From positions 31,944,924 through 32,008,923 of the forward strand of contig OZ021733.1 in assembly GCA_963978545.1 (NCBI GenBank): a stretch of DNA of 64,000 nt, written 5' to 3'. The translations under genes were made by a program, and so were the position numbers. Position 1 is the stretch's first letter. Every line of letters begins with the position of its first letter. The stretch is from Linyphia triangularis. Lineage: Eukaryota > Arthropoda > Arachnida > Araneae > Linyphiidae. Below, one piece after another: positions 36,190 to 52,313 of the stretch. The notes beneath the pieces were generated by a model. The model did not search any database, was not told where the DNA came from, and was given only the letters and a program-made list of their open reading frames with translations.

Positions 36190-37340
36190 AGAGTTTTAGA
36201 ACATCCTGATTTCAAATAAGTGGTCTAGAAAAAATATATGTCTGTGTGTTCATGATCAACATAACTCACAAACGAACTGACCGACGATTTTCAAATTTGG
36301 TTGCAATGATTCGTTGTGGCCATGGATGTACCATTAAGGTTTTCATCAAAATTTCTCATGAGAATAAGGTAGCTGCCAAAAACGAAACTAACGATTTTTA
36401 TCAAAATCGCTGTTAGATTGAGAGGTGACTGCAATTTTTGGACCTCATCGAACATCATTCTGAATTTTTTATAGAAATTGGAGAAAAGTGATTAGATTAC
36501 GAATCCACTGGTCTGCCGTGGCAAAAATGGTCGAAACTGGTCAAAAATCGACTTTTAATAAGTTGAACTAAATTCAATTGCCTAATGCGCCATAACTTGC
36601 CAAATAATGAGCATTTTTTTTTGGTAACCCTCACTCTTTAATTTTCAATTAAGAAGGTTGCAGCCGATTCAGATATCTGGTGACAGTCTACTTGCATCTA
36701 TTAAAAAGGAGTCAAGTTGGAAATAAACATTACGTTACTGATGACGTAACTAATGTCGCCAATTTGGCATACTTTTAAGAGATACAAGTTTTCCGAGCAA
36801 TATATCAGAAATCGTTTGCGCTTTTTCTCATTGAAAATCAAAATGCAGTGGGTTGCCAGACGAAAAAGTTTGTTCTCTTTTTGGCAAGCTATGACATATT
36901 TGACAATTGGATTTTAGTTCAACTCATTCCAAGTCGATTTTTGATCAGTTTCCACGGCAGACCAGGGGATTCGTTATCTACTCACTTTTCTCCAATTTCT
37001 ATAAAAAATTCAGAATGATGTTCGATGAGGTCCAAAAATTGCAGTCACCTCTCGGACTATGTGGCACCATCTCCGAAATTCCCGTAAAAATGCTGTAAAG
37101 GCGTAAAAAGTTTAAAAACGAATGCCTTCAACACAGAGTTCTTTTCCCTTGAGCATCACTCATCAACGACCTTGTTTTCTCTTCTCCCTATTTCACTTAT
37201 AAGAAAGGATAATGTAAGAATTTTCGAAAAGTATATTGCAAAAATCGCCATTTTTCTCTAAATGAATGATGAAAGTATAAAAACGGTAAACAACAGTATA
37301 ATAGTGTAATTGAAAGTTGTACGATATTCCATACCCTAGT
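36190..37340. mobile_element. Dispersed repeat, copy 2, split by a foldback insertion
   Basis: The left part (36190-36419) follows copy 1 (9565-10045) through the tgtctgtgtgttcatg, aactcacaaacgaac and tcaaaatcgctgtta landmarks. The right part resumes at about 37205 with aaaggataatgtaagaattt and runs to ggaatatcgtac (on the other strand) near 37330. In between lie a 634-bp foldback element and about 150 bp absent from copy 1. The 63-codon frame at 36907 is read through the foldback. Confidence 0.7.
36420..37053. mobile_element. Long-armed foldback element, 634 bp
   Basis: The first 150 or so bases (gagaggtgactgcaattttt onward) are an almost perfect inverted repeat of the last 150. Weaker inverted similarity continues towards the middle, so the arms span about 36420-36712 and 36765-37053. 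The short centre holds a gttactgatgacgtaac palindrome. Nearly the whole element can fold into one hairpin. No coding region is visible. No unambiguous target-site duplication was found, so the superfamily is open. Confidence 0.88.
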
Positions 37341-41065
<3,725 letters not shown>

Positions 41066-41215
41066 CTAGTCAAACCCCGTTAACGCGAAATTGTTTACAC
41101 GAAATTCCGTTTAACGCGAAATAAATGCAGTTTTCGGTATGATAAAGCTTAACCTTAATGTTAATTTATTCGTTTAACACGAAAAACTCACGTAATGAAA
41201 TCCCGCTTAAGACTT
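41066..41215. mobile_element. pogo/Tigger-like MITE, truncated copy
   Basis: It starts ctagtcaaaccccgttaacg and carries the internal gtttaacgcgaaataaatgc and ttaatttattcgtttaacac landmarks of the complete copies at 48195 and 48541. The right terminus is missing or decayed beyond about 41215. Confidence 0.75.
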
Positions 41216-41603
41216 GCCATTAACTTTTTATATGTTTCATAAAGATCTATTCTAGTACTTTCCATAACAGAAAAAATGCAGGTGGCAAGTTGCTTGTGAA
41301 GTTTTATACGGAAAAAAATAATTTTCTTGTGTCACAAAAACACCAATTTTTTTTATTTTTAAAGGTGATCTTTGACAGATCATAGAATTTGAACGGTACA
41401 ACTACGGAACAAATAGTTTCAGATTTTATCATCGAATAAGGGAAGTAGCAACTGGTAATTTTTGGGGGGAAATCGGAGATGGTGTGATTAACCTCCTAAT
41501 GTTAAGTGGCTCAATCTCTCAGAATCTTTCTCTTAATATAAGTTTACTTACTACAAAATATTCGAATAGAACCCGAATACGGAAGGAAAATTGGAAATTA
41601 AGG

Positions 41604-41697
41604 TTATTTAATTAAAGGTATTCAGTCAGACATTATATTTAATTAAAGGTATTCAGTCAGACATTATATTTAATTAAAGGTATTCAGCCAGACATTA
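41604..41697. repeat. 31-bp tandem repeat, three copies
   Basis: The unit attaaaggtattcagtcaga plus cattatattta recurs at 41611, 41642 and 41673. The third copy has a single change (cagcc for cagtc) and a diverged end. Confidence 0.95.
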
Positions 41698-43505
41698 CTG
41701 AGATATAAAATATTTTTTATTAAAAACAAAAAAAAAAAAAACTTAAATGATTTTATCGGATTGTTTAAATGATAGTTTATAAATATTTAGACATAAAAGA
41801 TAAAATACAAATCTTCTACACAAAATCAGAATTTTTTCGTTAGTTTAATTTACGTAGGATTTGGAAGATCGTTTAAAAGGTTTTTATAAATAACAATTTA
41901 ATTAAATTGCATTGCTAATTATAGTAGAAGATAAGAAACAGTTTTCTAATCATGACTTGTAGAGTTTAATTACAAGATAGCTCTTCCTTGCTGATTTCTA
42001 AATAAGTAATAAAAGCATGTATGTTTAATTAAACACCAAAAGACTTTCAGATTTACTAATTACTGCATAATTAAAACTATTTTAACTGATACCTAATGAA
42101 ATATATATCTGGGAATGTTTTCTTTTAGTTAGAGTTTCTTTTGTAATTACTTTACATATAGATTTAATTATTTATAAAAAGTACTTTAAAGCTTACTATA
42201 ACATAGAATATAAACATAGTAACGAATAATACATTATAAGTAAATAAAAGTATTTAGTATATTTAGTAGCAAAAGTGGACACGAAAATTAAATTTAAAAA
42301 TTGTAATTTGTGTGATGGAATTTAATTACAAAAGAAATTTAAAACTTTTTCTTCGTTTTTATTAATATTTTTATCTTTGTAATTGAAATGAACTTTAGCG
42401 CATTCAATCCATTTCCATACAGACCGCTCTAATTTGATTTGGCTCTGTAGAGTTTAATAATAGTTGTACCTTAAGTTAAACGAATACAATTAAGGTACCA
42501 GAATTTATGATATTGTGTTCAAATGATTTATGGTTGTGCCCAATAAGTTTATTTATGCCAATTTAGAATAATTTTACACAGTAATAATTCACTTTATTAG
42601 TTCTAGTTAAAACAGTCTTGTGTAGTTTGCTAAGTATTCTTATACTCTTAGAGTTGTGGGGAAATGTGGCATTATAAATTATATTATAAATTGCATTATA
42701 AATTATAGAATGAAGTCAAAAGAATGCAGGCCGTTAATTGAATAAATGAATCATAGTCGTAAAAGGATTTAAATGATTCACTTTCGAGAAAATTAGATCA
42801 CTAAATGCATGATCTGCATGGTATAAAAAATTTGTGTTTGAAATGCATATTATATTTGGAAAGTGTTCTAGTCATAATATAAATATAAATTTATACTTGA
42901 AGTTAATAAAAGTTTTTCCAATATAGAAGATAAAAAGAGCAGAACAGAAAATTAAGTTTAAACTTCCAGGTAAGAAAATGTTAAAATATTGTTTGAACGT
43001 CATAGCTTAGTTTTAAATTACATTACCTGTTGATAAAATTATATTACCTATAGATTAAATTACATTACATGTAAGAAGTTTAAATCGTTCATTCAGGAAG
43101 TTCTGTAAATAAATTTTCTCATATTGCATCCTAAATGAGAAAGTAAAAATATGTTTTGCATACCATGATGTTAATTTATATTGAAGTAACAGGTGATAAT
43201 TTGAAATGTGCATAATATTGCGGAAAACTGATTTAGGAATTTGTTTCTCGTAATAAACAAACAAAACACAGTTTAATTACAATTGCAGTAAATTGCACTT
43301 AAAATGTAAATTATCACAAACGTTTATATTTTTAGCTGATTAAATATAACTAAGTTAGGATAATTATTAAGGCGTTTCAATAATATAAAAAATAGATGTT
43401 TTAAAACAAGTAGTAATTAAAAGCCACTTATTTTTTAAAAGTATATATTTTTCATAAAATAGAATTAATTTTAAATTCCTTTTCAATTCGAATAGATTCT
43501 CGAAT

Positions 43506-43538
<33 letters not shown>

Positions 43539-44160
43539 ACGTACGTTAAGTATAGAAGTTATATTTTAAAGTAAATTACCTGAAAATCTTCAAAAATCAT
43601 CAAAATTCATAATAAAATTTGTAAATACAATTTAATTGATTTGAAACAAATTTAGTATGCTTGGAATTTGGGGCACATTTTTATGTTAATAGCACAACAG
43701 CCAAACGATTGAAGTTTCTCTTGATTGAGGGCAATGGAGCAAATTTTCATATTACTTTAAAGTTCAACCTTTTGGAAAATGAAAAAATAAAAGGTAGCAT
43801 AAAAGTTGGAAGCTAAGTCCAATAAAATCATATGGTAGCAAAAGAGATAAAATAGCGCAAAAAAAAAGAAGGATCAAGTGAGCTCAGTAGACCTTGCGCT
43901 AAATTCCTTATTTCTTGAGGTAATTTAAAGTTTCTCTAGCATATCAGACCCTAGTTACCTAACTTTCGTATTTAAAAAGTTTCATTTTATATTTTGCATT
44001 ATATATATTTTCTGATTTGGGAAAAAGAGACTTCAACTCGAAGACTAGGACATTTTTCTCTTGTGTGAGTTGGTCATAAAGCAACTGTTTCGGTGTGAAA
44101 TCGTTTCTAAAAATTCGCATCTTATGGGTAGCATATTGGTTGCTCGACTGGATTCGAAAA

Positions 44161-44196
<36 letters not shown>

Positions 44197-44620
44197 CATC
44201 TGTTTCAAATGGGTCACTTAAAATAGGCTGCTTCCACTCTATGAGCCTCAATGAATCTATAATTGTTCAAAGAAAAAACTGAAGCAAGAATTTCTTTAAA
44301 TTTGAAAATAATCGTACTTATTGAAAAACGATGCCTTTAGTCCTTAAATTCTTAAATTCCACTTTCACTACTTAGCCATTGTCCTTACAGGTTTATATAT
44401 ATATAATATATCTTAAACTTTACTTTCGCTATTAAACCACTATCATTTCAGTATTGTTTGTATTATTTCAATCTTGTTCTGAATTATTTATTCGGGCTAG
44501 GGTTCGTCATTTCTTAAAATTTTTACCTTTGAAGGTAGCACGTAAGTTGATAGACTGGCTACTGAAGTTAATAAAAAAAATGCTTAAACATCAACTTCAA
44601 ATGGGTCGCATGAAGTGGGA
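41698..44620. other. 2.9 kb of AT-rich DNA; two long poly-A tracts
   Basis: Poly-A runs of about 29-30 bases lie at 43508-43537 and about 44168-44196. No retroposed gene is recognisable before either. No supported coding region is present. Confidence 0.5.
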
Positions 44621-44650
44621 TGATAATAATAATAATAATAATAATAATAA
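44621..44650. repeat. (ATA)n microsatellite
   Basis: About ten consecutive ata/aat trinucleotides follow gggatg. The Asn-run and Ile-run frames crossing it (44454-44681 and 44620-44916) are artefacts of the microsatellite. Confidence 0.95.
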
Positions 44651-46132
44651 AAGGAATCATAAAAAGAATGATATGTTATAAAAATAAGAATAAATTTCAC
44701 ACATGGATGGCATTGTTTCATACTTCGTTTCAAGTAAGTGCTATTCTTTACTATTCAATATTACCAATGATAAATATAAACGATTCACCTTTACCAATGA
44801 TGAGTAAAAACAAGTCAAACTACTCCAGTAGCATAACACAGGCAAATATCGTTCGACATTGGCCAATCCTGATGGGGACCGTTGTATGCAGGCTAATCTT
44901 GCACAATGCTGGATAAAATATACTGGAAGTTTTGAAATGTTAATGCTCAGTTTTAAAATTGAAATATTTTTTATAAGAAAGACGAAAGGCTATAAAACAT
45001 GCTTTGTGATGTTTTTGACATGTTTATTAAAAAAAAAAAAATATCGTGTACTTTGGAGCGATGCTCGAGTTTCGGCCAGAAGTCCAGCCCCTGTTTACGA
45101 CATTGGTCAATACTTCTATATCTGGGTATGCTTGCCATGTGTAATCCTTTTATTATCATTTTTATAAAATAATCGTTATCACCAATTATTTTTTTGGAAA
45201 AGCATTTTATAAACTTTATTTCAATAAAAAATTTCTTTTGCTATGATTATTTTTGTGGTGAATTATGTCTTTGCTTAAACATATATAATAGGGGAGGGGA
45301 TTAAATAGACGAATAATTATTAATGACGTACATCCGTTTTTTATAGTTTGGGTAATTTATATGAAATTACATTTAAATTTGATGAGCTACTTGAAAAACT
45401 TCGATGTAAACTATGACATATAAAAAATAAACATTGATAAAATATGCTTAAATATCTATATAAAATGTAATTGTATAAAATACAATATTCTTATACATCA
45501 CATTCACCCGTATCAGAAGGCAAGCAAAATTCGGCCGTATCCTACATAAATTTTAATAGGGCATTTACAAATGTTTCATCTTTTGTTACCTAAGATTATT
45601 CTACATTAATTATAGCCGAATTTACTGTTTCTCGTAAGAGGAAGTAATAAAGCCCAAATGCAGCCACTAATTTCAAGTACGCTTCAACAATCCCGGTTCT
45701 GTTCAACGATTCTTTCAGCTCTGTGCCACCATTAGAAGAACTAAATGGTTAGAAAGATTTACGACAAAAGTGCTTCTCAAACAGCTAAGATGTTAAAATT
45801 AAGTCCTAGGGGAATCCTTTGCTGATCAATGATCCTACACAGTGTTATCACATTTTCTTTGCACATAAATTATTCAGCATTGACTTTTCAATATTTCCTG
45901 TTCATCTAAAGTTAAACAGATATGTCAGTTTTTGAGAAGCTACTGTTTCAAAAACTGTTTTTTTCTCGTCCAACTTTTAAAGTATTTCATCAACTAATCT
46001 ATTTCAACTTTGGCATACATTTAGATGTTTTATTAATACTCTTTAATGATGTTTAATGGAGAACTTAGTTTTGGAAGTTTCCAAAATGCAGGTATTATTC
46101 CTCAAATTAAAGAAAAGGGACGTGCGAGGAAA
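44651..46132. other. Sequence with no firm feature; GC-richer patches
   Basis: Patches at 44840-44910 (gacattggccaatcctgatg) and 45049-45150 (tcggccagaagtccagcccc) are more balanced in composition than their surroundings and could be fragments of old dispersed repeats. Neither has a second clear copy here, and neither encodes a protein I recognise. The remainder is ordinary AT-rich DNA. Confidence 0.35.
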
Positions 46133-46786
46133 AATCTAATCAGATCTATTTGATGGGTCAACTAGCGTTTGTAGAAACCAGTTTTCCCGACAGTGAATTT
46201 CCCAATACGAGGTGTTTGAACACTATTAAAAATAAAACAATTTTCATCGGACTCATGTCTGATACTATAAGACTTGTCAATGTTCCTACTTGTTCTTAAA
46301 ACCAACGAAAAATACAGGAAATAAAGAAAAATATCATAAAGACACTACCTAATCTAATCAGATCTATTTGAAGGGTCAACTAGCATTTGTAGAAGCCTGT
46401 TTTCCCGACAGTGAATTTCCCATTACGAGGTGTTTGAACACCATTAAAAATAAAACAATTTTCATCGGACTCATGTCTGATACTATAAGACTTGTCAATG
46501 TTCCTACTTGTTCTTAAAACCAACGAAAAATACAGGAAATAAAGAAAAATATCATAAAGACACTACCTAATCTAATCAGATCTATTTGAAGGGTCAACTA
46601 GCATTTGTAGAAGCCTGTTTTCCCGACAGTGAATTTCTCAATACGAGGTGTTTGAACACCATTAAAAATAAAATAATTTTCATCGGACTCATGTCTGGTA
46701 CTATAAGACTTGTCAATGTTCCTACTTGTTCTTAAAACCAACTAAAAATACAGGGAATAAAGAAAAATATCACAAAGACACTACCC
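46133..46786. repeat. 218-bp tandem repeat, three units, abutting a foldback
   Basis: Units start at 46133, 46351 and 46569 with aatctaatcagatctatttg. Spacing is exactly 218 bp, and units 2 and 3 are nearly identical. Each ends with ggaaataaagaaaaatatca and cactacc. The third unit runs straight into the foldback element at about 46785 with no spacer. Confidence 0.96.
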
Positions 46787-47389
46787 AGATATATGAACCC
46801 CTTGTGGAATATTAGCTCAATCAATCGAAGTGAAATTTCCGATTATGTTATTCGAAAGTATGAGCTCGAGATAATGATAATTTTAAACCATATGGTTTTC
46901 GTGGTTACGGTTACGATTGCATTGAAAAATTTATAAGTTTAAAAATGGCAACACTCACTTTCTTTTCATAGCGCAAATTGATCAATGCATTGAAAAGTCA
47001 CAAATGGCGTTAAAACGATACAAGTACAATGAAAATTTGACGTCGTAAAACATTTGCAAAGAAGAGCATTGTACCAAAGCGTCAATGCATCTCTGTGCTG
47101 TCATTGGTCCTTTACAATGCTCTTTTTTCGTAAATGTTTTATGCCACCGATTTTCATAAAAAATGTATCGTTCTAATGCCATTTATGGTCTTTCAACGCA
47201 CTGATCAATTTCCTTAGGAAAAAAGAGGGTTTTGCCAATCAAAAATTTTGAAATTTTTTCATTGTAACCGGTAACCAAGAGAAACTCTATTGTTTGAAAT
47301 AATCACAATCTTAAGCGCATACCTTCAAATAACAATATTGAAAATTAATTGAGCGAATAGGTCACTAGAGGTTTCTATATCGGGAGAAT
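46785..47389. mobile_element. Long foldback element, about 605 bp
   Basis: Arms of about 290 bp pair around a centre near 47090. The inner part is strongest: gcaaattgatcaatgcattg, the ggcgttaaaacgatac region and aagagcattgta each mirror sequence in the right arm. Weaker inverted similarity continues outward to agatatatgaacc on the left and gtttctatatcggg on the right. No target-site duplication could be fixed. There is no transposase. The minus-strand frame 46982-47182 is read from the palindrome. Confidence 0.85.
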
Positions 47390-48192
47390 TTCCTAATGAC
47401 CAACCTGTATTTCTCTAATACTTCAAATGGGTCTATAAAACCAATGTAAATGTAATCTTAAAATTCTAATGTATTTCTAAAAACAGAAGAAGCTCCATTA
47501 TAAAATCTCAAGTATAAACGAACTTTAGAAGTTCCTTAGCTGAAATAATGTAGGATTTTCGAATAAATAGAAATTTTAGGCTGTGATTTTTTTGTAATAT
47601 AAATAAAAAAGTTCCAATGCTGATATCAATTCAGTTTCTTAAGATTCTTTTGTGTGAGAAAATTGAAATCCGATCAAAATCCTATAACATTCCATCTGAT
47701 AAACGGTGCTATTTTTGAGTTATCCCGAAATTGTATTGCTTGTGAATTCACAAATATAAAAAAAATAAGAGAAATAAGTTTCCTGAAGAATGTGATTGTA
47801 ATTAAAAATTTGATAAGTAAATTTACATTTCATTTTAAAAATACACGATGCGAAAGCTTGTCTGATGTAAACGGGACAATACTGAGCATTGCGATGCAAT
47901 ACAAATTAATTTAAATGCTTATCATTTAAATTGTGTTCATTAGTTATAATTATATATCACAATTATGTATTAATATTATATAACATCAGTTATAATTTAA
48001 TATTTCAAAAGATAATTTCAATTTCAACTAAGTAATAAAAAAGTTATAATTTCAGTTCAAAGTTAAAAACAATCAGCTGCTCTAATCAATAAAAGTTGAA
48101 AATAAAAACTTAATAACAATTTAGTTAATATTTTTACAAGACAATACTAAAAAAATTTTAAAGGTCAATTTCACAAAAATTTAATATTAGAG
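47390..48192. other. AT-rich DNA with no recognised feature
   Basis: The 86-codon plus-strand frame at 47654-47914 (starting MRKLKSDQNPITFHLINGA) has no domain I recognise. Its Ile/Lys/Asn-rich make-up fits A/T-rich non-coding DNA. I do not support it as a gene. Confidence 0.4.
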
Positions 48193-48364
48193 TACCGTCA
48201 AACCCTGTTAACGCAAGTCAATAGGGCAGCTGAAATTGTTCGCTTTAGCCGAATTTCGTGCTAAACGAATAAACTAATGTTAAGTTTTAAGTACGAACTG
48301 CTTTTACTTCGCATTAAACAGGATTTCATGTTAAGTGATTTCGTGTTAGCTGGGTTTGGCTGTA
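48193..48364 (-). mobile_element. pogo/Tigger-like MITE, complete, minus orientation
   Basis: The element is 48195-48362 (168 bp) between TA dinucleotides. It begins ccgtcaaaccctgttaacgc and ends gctgggtttggctg. It is the reverse complement of the copy at 48541 with scattered changes. TA duplication plus a CAGTCAAACC-type terminus followed by a CGTTAACG-like core is reminiscent of pogo/Tigger elements. There is no coding capacity. Confidence 0.85.
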
Positions 48365-48538
48365 ATTATGGAGACATTATAAAACTAATAGTTATGTACA
48401 CTATTTGATGGTTTCATTTAAAATAAAATAGTTTTAAAGATCTCAAGAGATCATTGGCATCATTACATTAACAAAAGCATATCTCTCTATCGATAATCAA
48501 ATGGTAATTCAAACCCATTTTTTAATACAAAAAATATA

Positions 48539-48712
48539 CAGTCAAACCCCATTAACGTGAAATCGCTTTACATGAAATCCCATTTAACGCGAAGTAGAAG
48601 CAGTTCTCTGTACTTAAAACTTAACGTTATTTTATTCGTTTAACATGAAAATCGGTTAAAGTGAACAATTTCTGAGGCCCTATCGACTTCATGTTAACGT
48701 GGTATGACTGTA
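48539..48712 (+). mobile_element. pogo/Tigger-like MITE, complete, plus orientation
   Basis: The element is 48541-48710 (170 bp) between TA at 48539-48540 and 48711-48712. It starts CAGTCAAACCCCATTAACGT and its other end reads CAGTCATACCACGTTAACAT on the minus strand, so the terminal inverted repeats are about 23 bp with few mismatches. The interior is itself partly palindromic (repeated taacgcgaa-type motifs). A head-to-head copy lies 176 bp upstream. Confidence 0.9.
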
Positions 48713-48879
48713 CAATTTACAAAAACATCTGTCAAATCATCTGTGAGTCGATTCTAACATACTAAAATGATGAAAACCAATCAATATTTATCGGAAAATT
48801 TGGTTAACAAATTTTTGTGGTCTGTATTTTTATAAATAAACTGTTAAATTTCTTATGTGGATATTTAATTCCAAATGTA

Positions 48880-49170
48880 AATCTACATGGTACAACAGGT
48901 TCTTCTCCAAATAGAAAGTTTTAAACAAGAGAACTGGTTTATTTTAATCGCTCTATGAGAACATTTCAAATATCTCAAGATGTAATTAATGAAATCTAAT
49001 CTAAAATGAAAATCAACATGGTACAACAAGTTCTTCTCCAAATAGAAAGTTTTAAATAAGAGAACTGGTTTATTTTAATCGCTCTATGAGAACATTTCAA
49101 AGATCTCAAGATGTAATTGACATCATTACATCAACAAAAGCTTATCTCTCTAACTATAATCGATTGCTAT
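48880..49170. repeat. 131-bp direct duplication with degenerate relatives nearby
   Basis: A block containing ggttcttctccaaatagaaa and taatcgctctatgagaacat occurs at about 48891 and again at about 49021 with few changes. A third, diverged relative is at about 49326. The segment catcattacattaacaaaag at about 48457 and catcattacatcaacaaaag at about 49120 shows that a larger unit of roughly 665 bp was also duplicated. The upstream copy of that larger unit contains the MITE at 48541. Confidence 0.8.
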
Positions 49171-50138
49171 TTCAAATCACTTTTGTTATATAAAACTATA
49201 CAATTTATGAAAATATCTGTAAATAAATTTATATAAAAGCCCCAGCACTTGTAACTCGATGTTAACATGCAAACATAAAGAATTGATGAAGATATATAAA
49301 CCCAAATTTAAATCTGCATAATAGAACAGGTTCTTCTCTAATTAGTTAGTTTTATACAAGATAACTGGTTTAGTGACATCATTTTATGGAATTAATAGGT
49401 TAATTACGTTAATAATACATCTACGGGGAATCAATTATTTTTTTTTGAAAATCCTGTTATAATAAAAATTATACTTTATGTTAGGAACCCCTTACAAAAC
49501 CCTTTAAAAAATACTCAGTACTTGTGGCTTGTAGCGCACATAATTCGGATATTAATTCAGTTTTTAAAAAACTTTCGAAAAGAAAAAAAAATTACTTCAA
49601 AATGTGTGTAAAAATAAAAAATGGATACTATTTATTTAAAGCAAGAATAAAACTACCAATATTGCCTTCAAAGTATAGTATTCTTTTATGCATAAACTTT
49701 CAATGATATCTTTTTATACATATTTCTTTTTTAAACATATTGTTTCAGTGATATTTATTATGTATTACATAAGTCGATAACTATTTCATTTAATTTTATT
49801 TAATATTGAATTTAACTACACCGACTGATTCAACTGGTAGTTCAATGACAGAAAGTAATTTCTGAATGTAAGATGTAATGTCGATATTTTTTTCTAATTT
49901 GGAAATTACAGTTTTTCAGTGACACTCAATTAGGGTTATTATTTTAAAATATTCTTATCTACGTATTCTATGAAAGAAGCTCATCTAATGTGTCGTAATG
50001 AGTTTATTATTTAAAGAGAAATCGCCGGCATATCTTACATAAATTATGTGAAAAACTTTATCTGGATTATTGAGTTTAATTTTATTCAAATGTTTGAAAA
50101 ACGTTTCCTCAAGCTCTCTTAATACACACTAAAAATTG
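49171..50138. other. AT-rich DNA with no recognised feature
   Basis: Apart from the diverged repeat relative at about 49326, I see nothing that can be annotated. Confidence 0.5.
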
Positions 50139-50725
50139 CATCAAATTTTATTTTTATTTGCATCAAATACTGGATGACAAAGATAAAATATTTAAAAATA
50201 CGAATGCCCTGAAAAGATCAAGATTGTTCGAATGATATATCGCTAGATACATTTTGAATAATTTTAATTCTTACGCACTGAGAGGTATAAAATTTTAATT
50301 TTATTTGAGTCAAATACTGGATGACAAAGATGAAATATTTAAAAAATACGAATGCCCAGTAACTGAAAAGATCAAGATTGTTCGAATGATATATCGCGAG
50401 ATACATTTTGAATTATTTTAATTCTTACACACTGACAAGTATAAAATTTTAATTTTATTTGCATCAAATACTGGATGACAAAGATGAAATATTTAAAAAA
50501 TACGAATGCCCAGTAACTGAAAATATCAAGATTGTTCGAATGATATATCGCGAGATACATTTTGAATTATTTTATTTTTGATCACTGACAAGTATAAATT
50601 TTAATTTTATTTGCATCAAATGCTGGAGCACAAATTTGAATTTTTTTAAAAGTACAAATAGCCAGTAACTACCAATAAAAAATCAGAAAAAAATATCAAG
50701 ATTATTTGAATAATATCGCTCGAGA
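50139..50725. repeat. 154-bp tandem repeat, about four units
   Basis: The landmark caagattgttcgaatgatat recurs at 50219, 50373 and 50527, exactly 154 bp apart. A fourth, shortened and diverged copy is at about 50697. Each unit carries catcaaatactggatgacaa. The two near-identical 62-codon minus-strand frames (50218-50406 and 50372-50560) are the same repeat read twice. Because 154 is not a multiple of 3, the frame is not maintained, which argues against coding. Confidence 0.95.
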
Positions 50726-51154
50726 TACATTTAAGTATATAAAGATTTTAAATACTCAGTGACATTCATACTATCAATGCGAATAAGTACATATTATTAA
50801 GTCGCAGCTAGAAATGGCCAGGTACTTTACGATTAGATCGAACTACGACCTTTAACTGTAAGACGCGTTAATTAAATTCAATCGTAATTTTATGTAGAGC
50901 ATTGCATGAAAACACAAAGTTTGAGTATAAATATAGAATTTTAAGTTATCCTAACAACTAATAATTAATAGTAATTAAAAATAACAAATAAATGAATTGT
51001 GAAGAGTTGCACGATTCTATTACGAATAGAAATATATAAATAATTATCATAAGCAATGTTCAAAAATTAACATTTTAAATTGAAATATGTACATTTTCAA
51101 TAATACTGAAAATAGTCAAAATAAATCTGAAATTAGACAGCCTTCATTAAATTC
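50726..51154. other. AT-rich DNA with no recognised feature
   Basis: Nothing here can be annotated. Confidence 0.5.
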
Positions 51155-51400
51155 GTGCTTCAAAAAATTTTCATGTTAAAGCAATTTAAACTAGTAATAA
51201 TAATTAAAGCAATCAACATATACAAATTTTAATAGTATAATCACGATTCAAGCGTTTTTCATGTTAAAGGAATTTTAATTAGTAATTGAAGCAATCAAAA
51301 TATACCCAAATTATAATCGTATAATCGGGGTTTAAAGATTTTTCATGTGTAATTTAAATATTAATTAACGCAATCAAAATACACTAATTATATCGAAGTG
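51155..51400. repeat. Degenerate tandem repeat, unit about 85-88 bp, three units
   Basis: The landmark ttttcatgttaaag, or a close variant, occurs at about 51168, 51256 and 51341. It is followed each time by a taattgaagcaatcaaaata-like segment. Confidence 0.8.
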
Positions 51401-52240
51401 CTAAATTATTCTATAAAAGTTTTAAAAATTGTTTTAAAACAATATTTCTCCGTAAAAGTGCAAATATTTTGCAAAGAAATATAAGTTTAGTTTGTATAAT
51501 AAATAAAAACATGCAATCATGTATCAAGAAAAATATGAGGTTTTTTTTATATCATTATAATATAAAACATTAATTTTTAAGTTCAAATGTTATACTTTTT
51601 CGAAGTGTATAAAGACTAAAAATATCTTAATACTATTTCAAACATGCAAATAAATATTTAATCACTTTTTGGAATATCATAATTCTATATAAAACACATT
51701 AACTTATAATGCTGATTTTAAAAGATTTAATGTAAAGCTTTGCACAAAGAAAGATTCCTTTCATTTATTGAAATGATCTATCATAAATTTTATTCCAATT
51801 ATTTTACCAATATATTTTGTATACCTTTTTACCAACATTTTTTATATTCACATATACTACAACCAGAAACAGTATAAAGTATTTTGTTTCATAGTTATCA
51901 AAATTCAATATATTTCATTATTTTTTGAAGTGTAAAACAATTAGCAAGAAATTTATTGCAATTATACAAATTACAATAACAACCATGTATAAAAATCATG
52001 CACTATTATAGGAAAATTAAAAATGTAAACCTTCAATCACATTTACGTTGCAATAAATCCACAAATATAATAAATTATATTCAATAATTGAGAAGTCTAC
52101 AGAAAACTATATTTCACGCTTGAAATTATTTTACAAAACTCTTTTAAATTAACTACAGCATTTTTTAGTTGTTGCACGGTAACTTTAAAAGAATCATAAA
52201 AAGAACTTTCCTCAATCTCCTTCGAAAATAAACTTCTAAA
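51401..52240. other. AT-rich DNA with no recognised feature
   Basis: Nothing here can be annotated. Confidence 0.5.
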
Positions 52241-52313
52241 AACTTTTCTAAAAGTTTCCAAACCCGCACACCATTCCGAAATAGACTACAATACACAATC
52301 CATAAAGACATAC

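Noticed and set aside
47654..47914. 86-codon plus-strand frame as a small gene
   Set aside because: It has no domain and an Ile/Lys/Asn-rich make-up expected from A/T-rich DNA, and no initiation or splice context that I can support.
50218..50560. Two near-identical 62-codon proteins
   Set aside because: They are the same 154-bp tandem repeat read in the minus direction; the unit length does not preserve frame.
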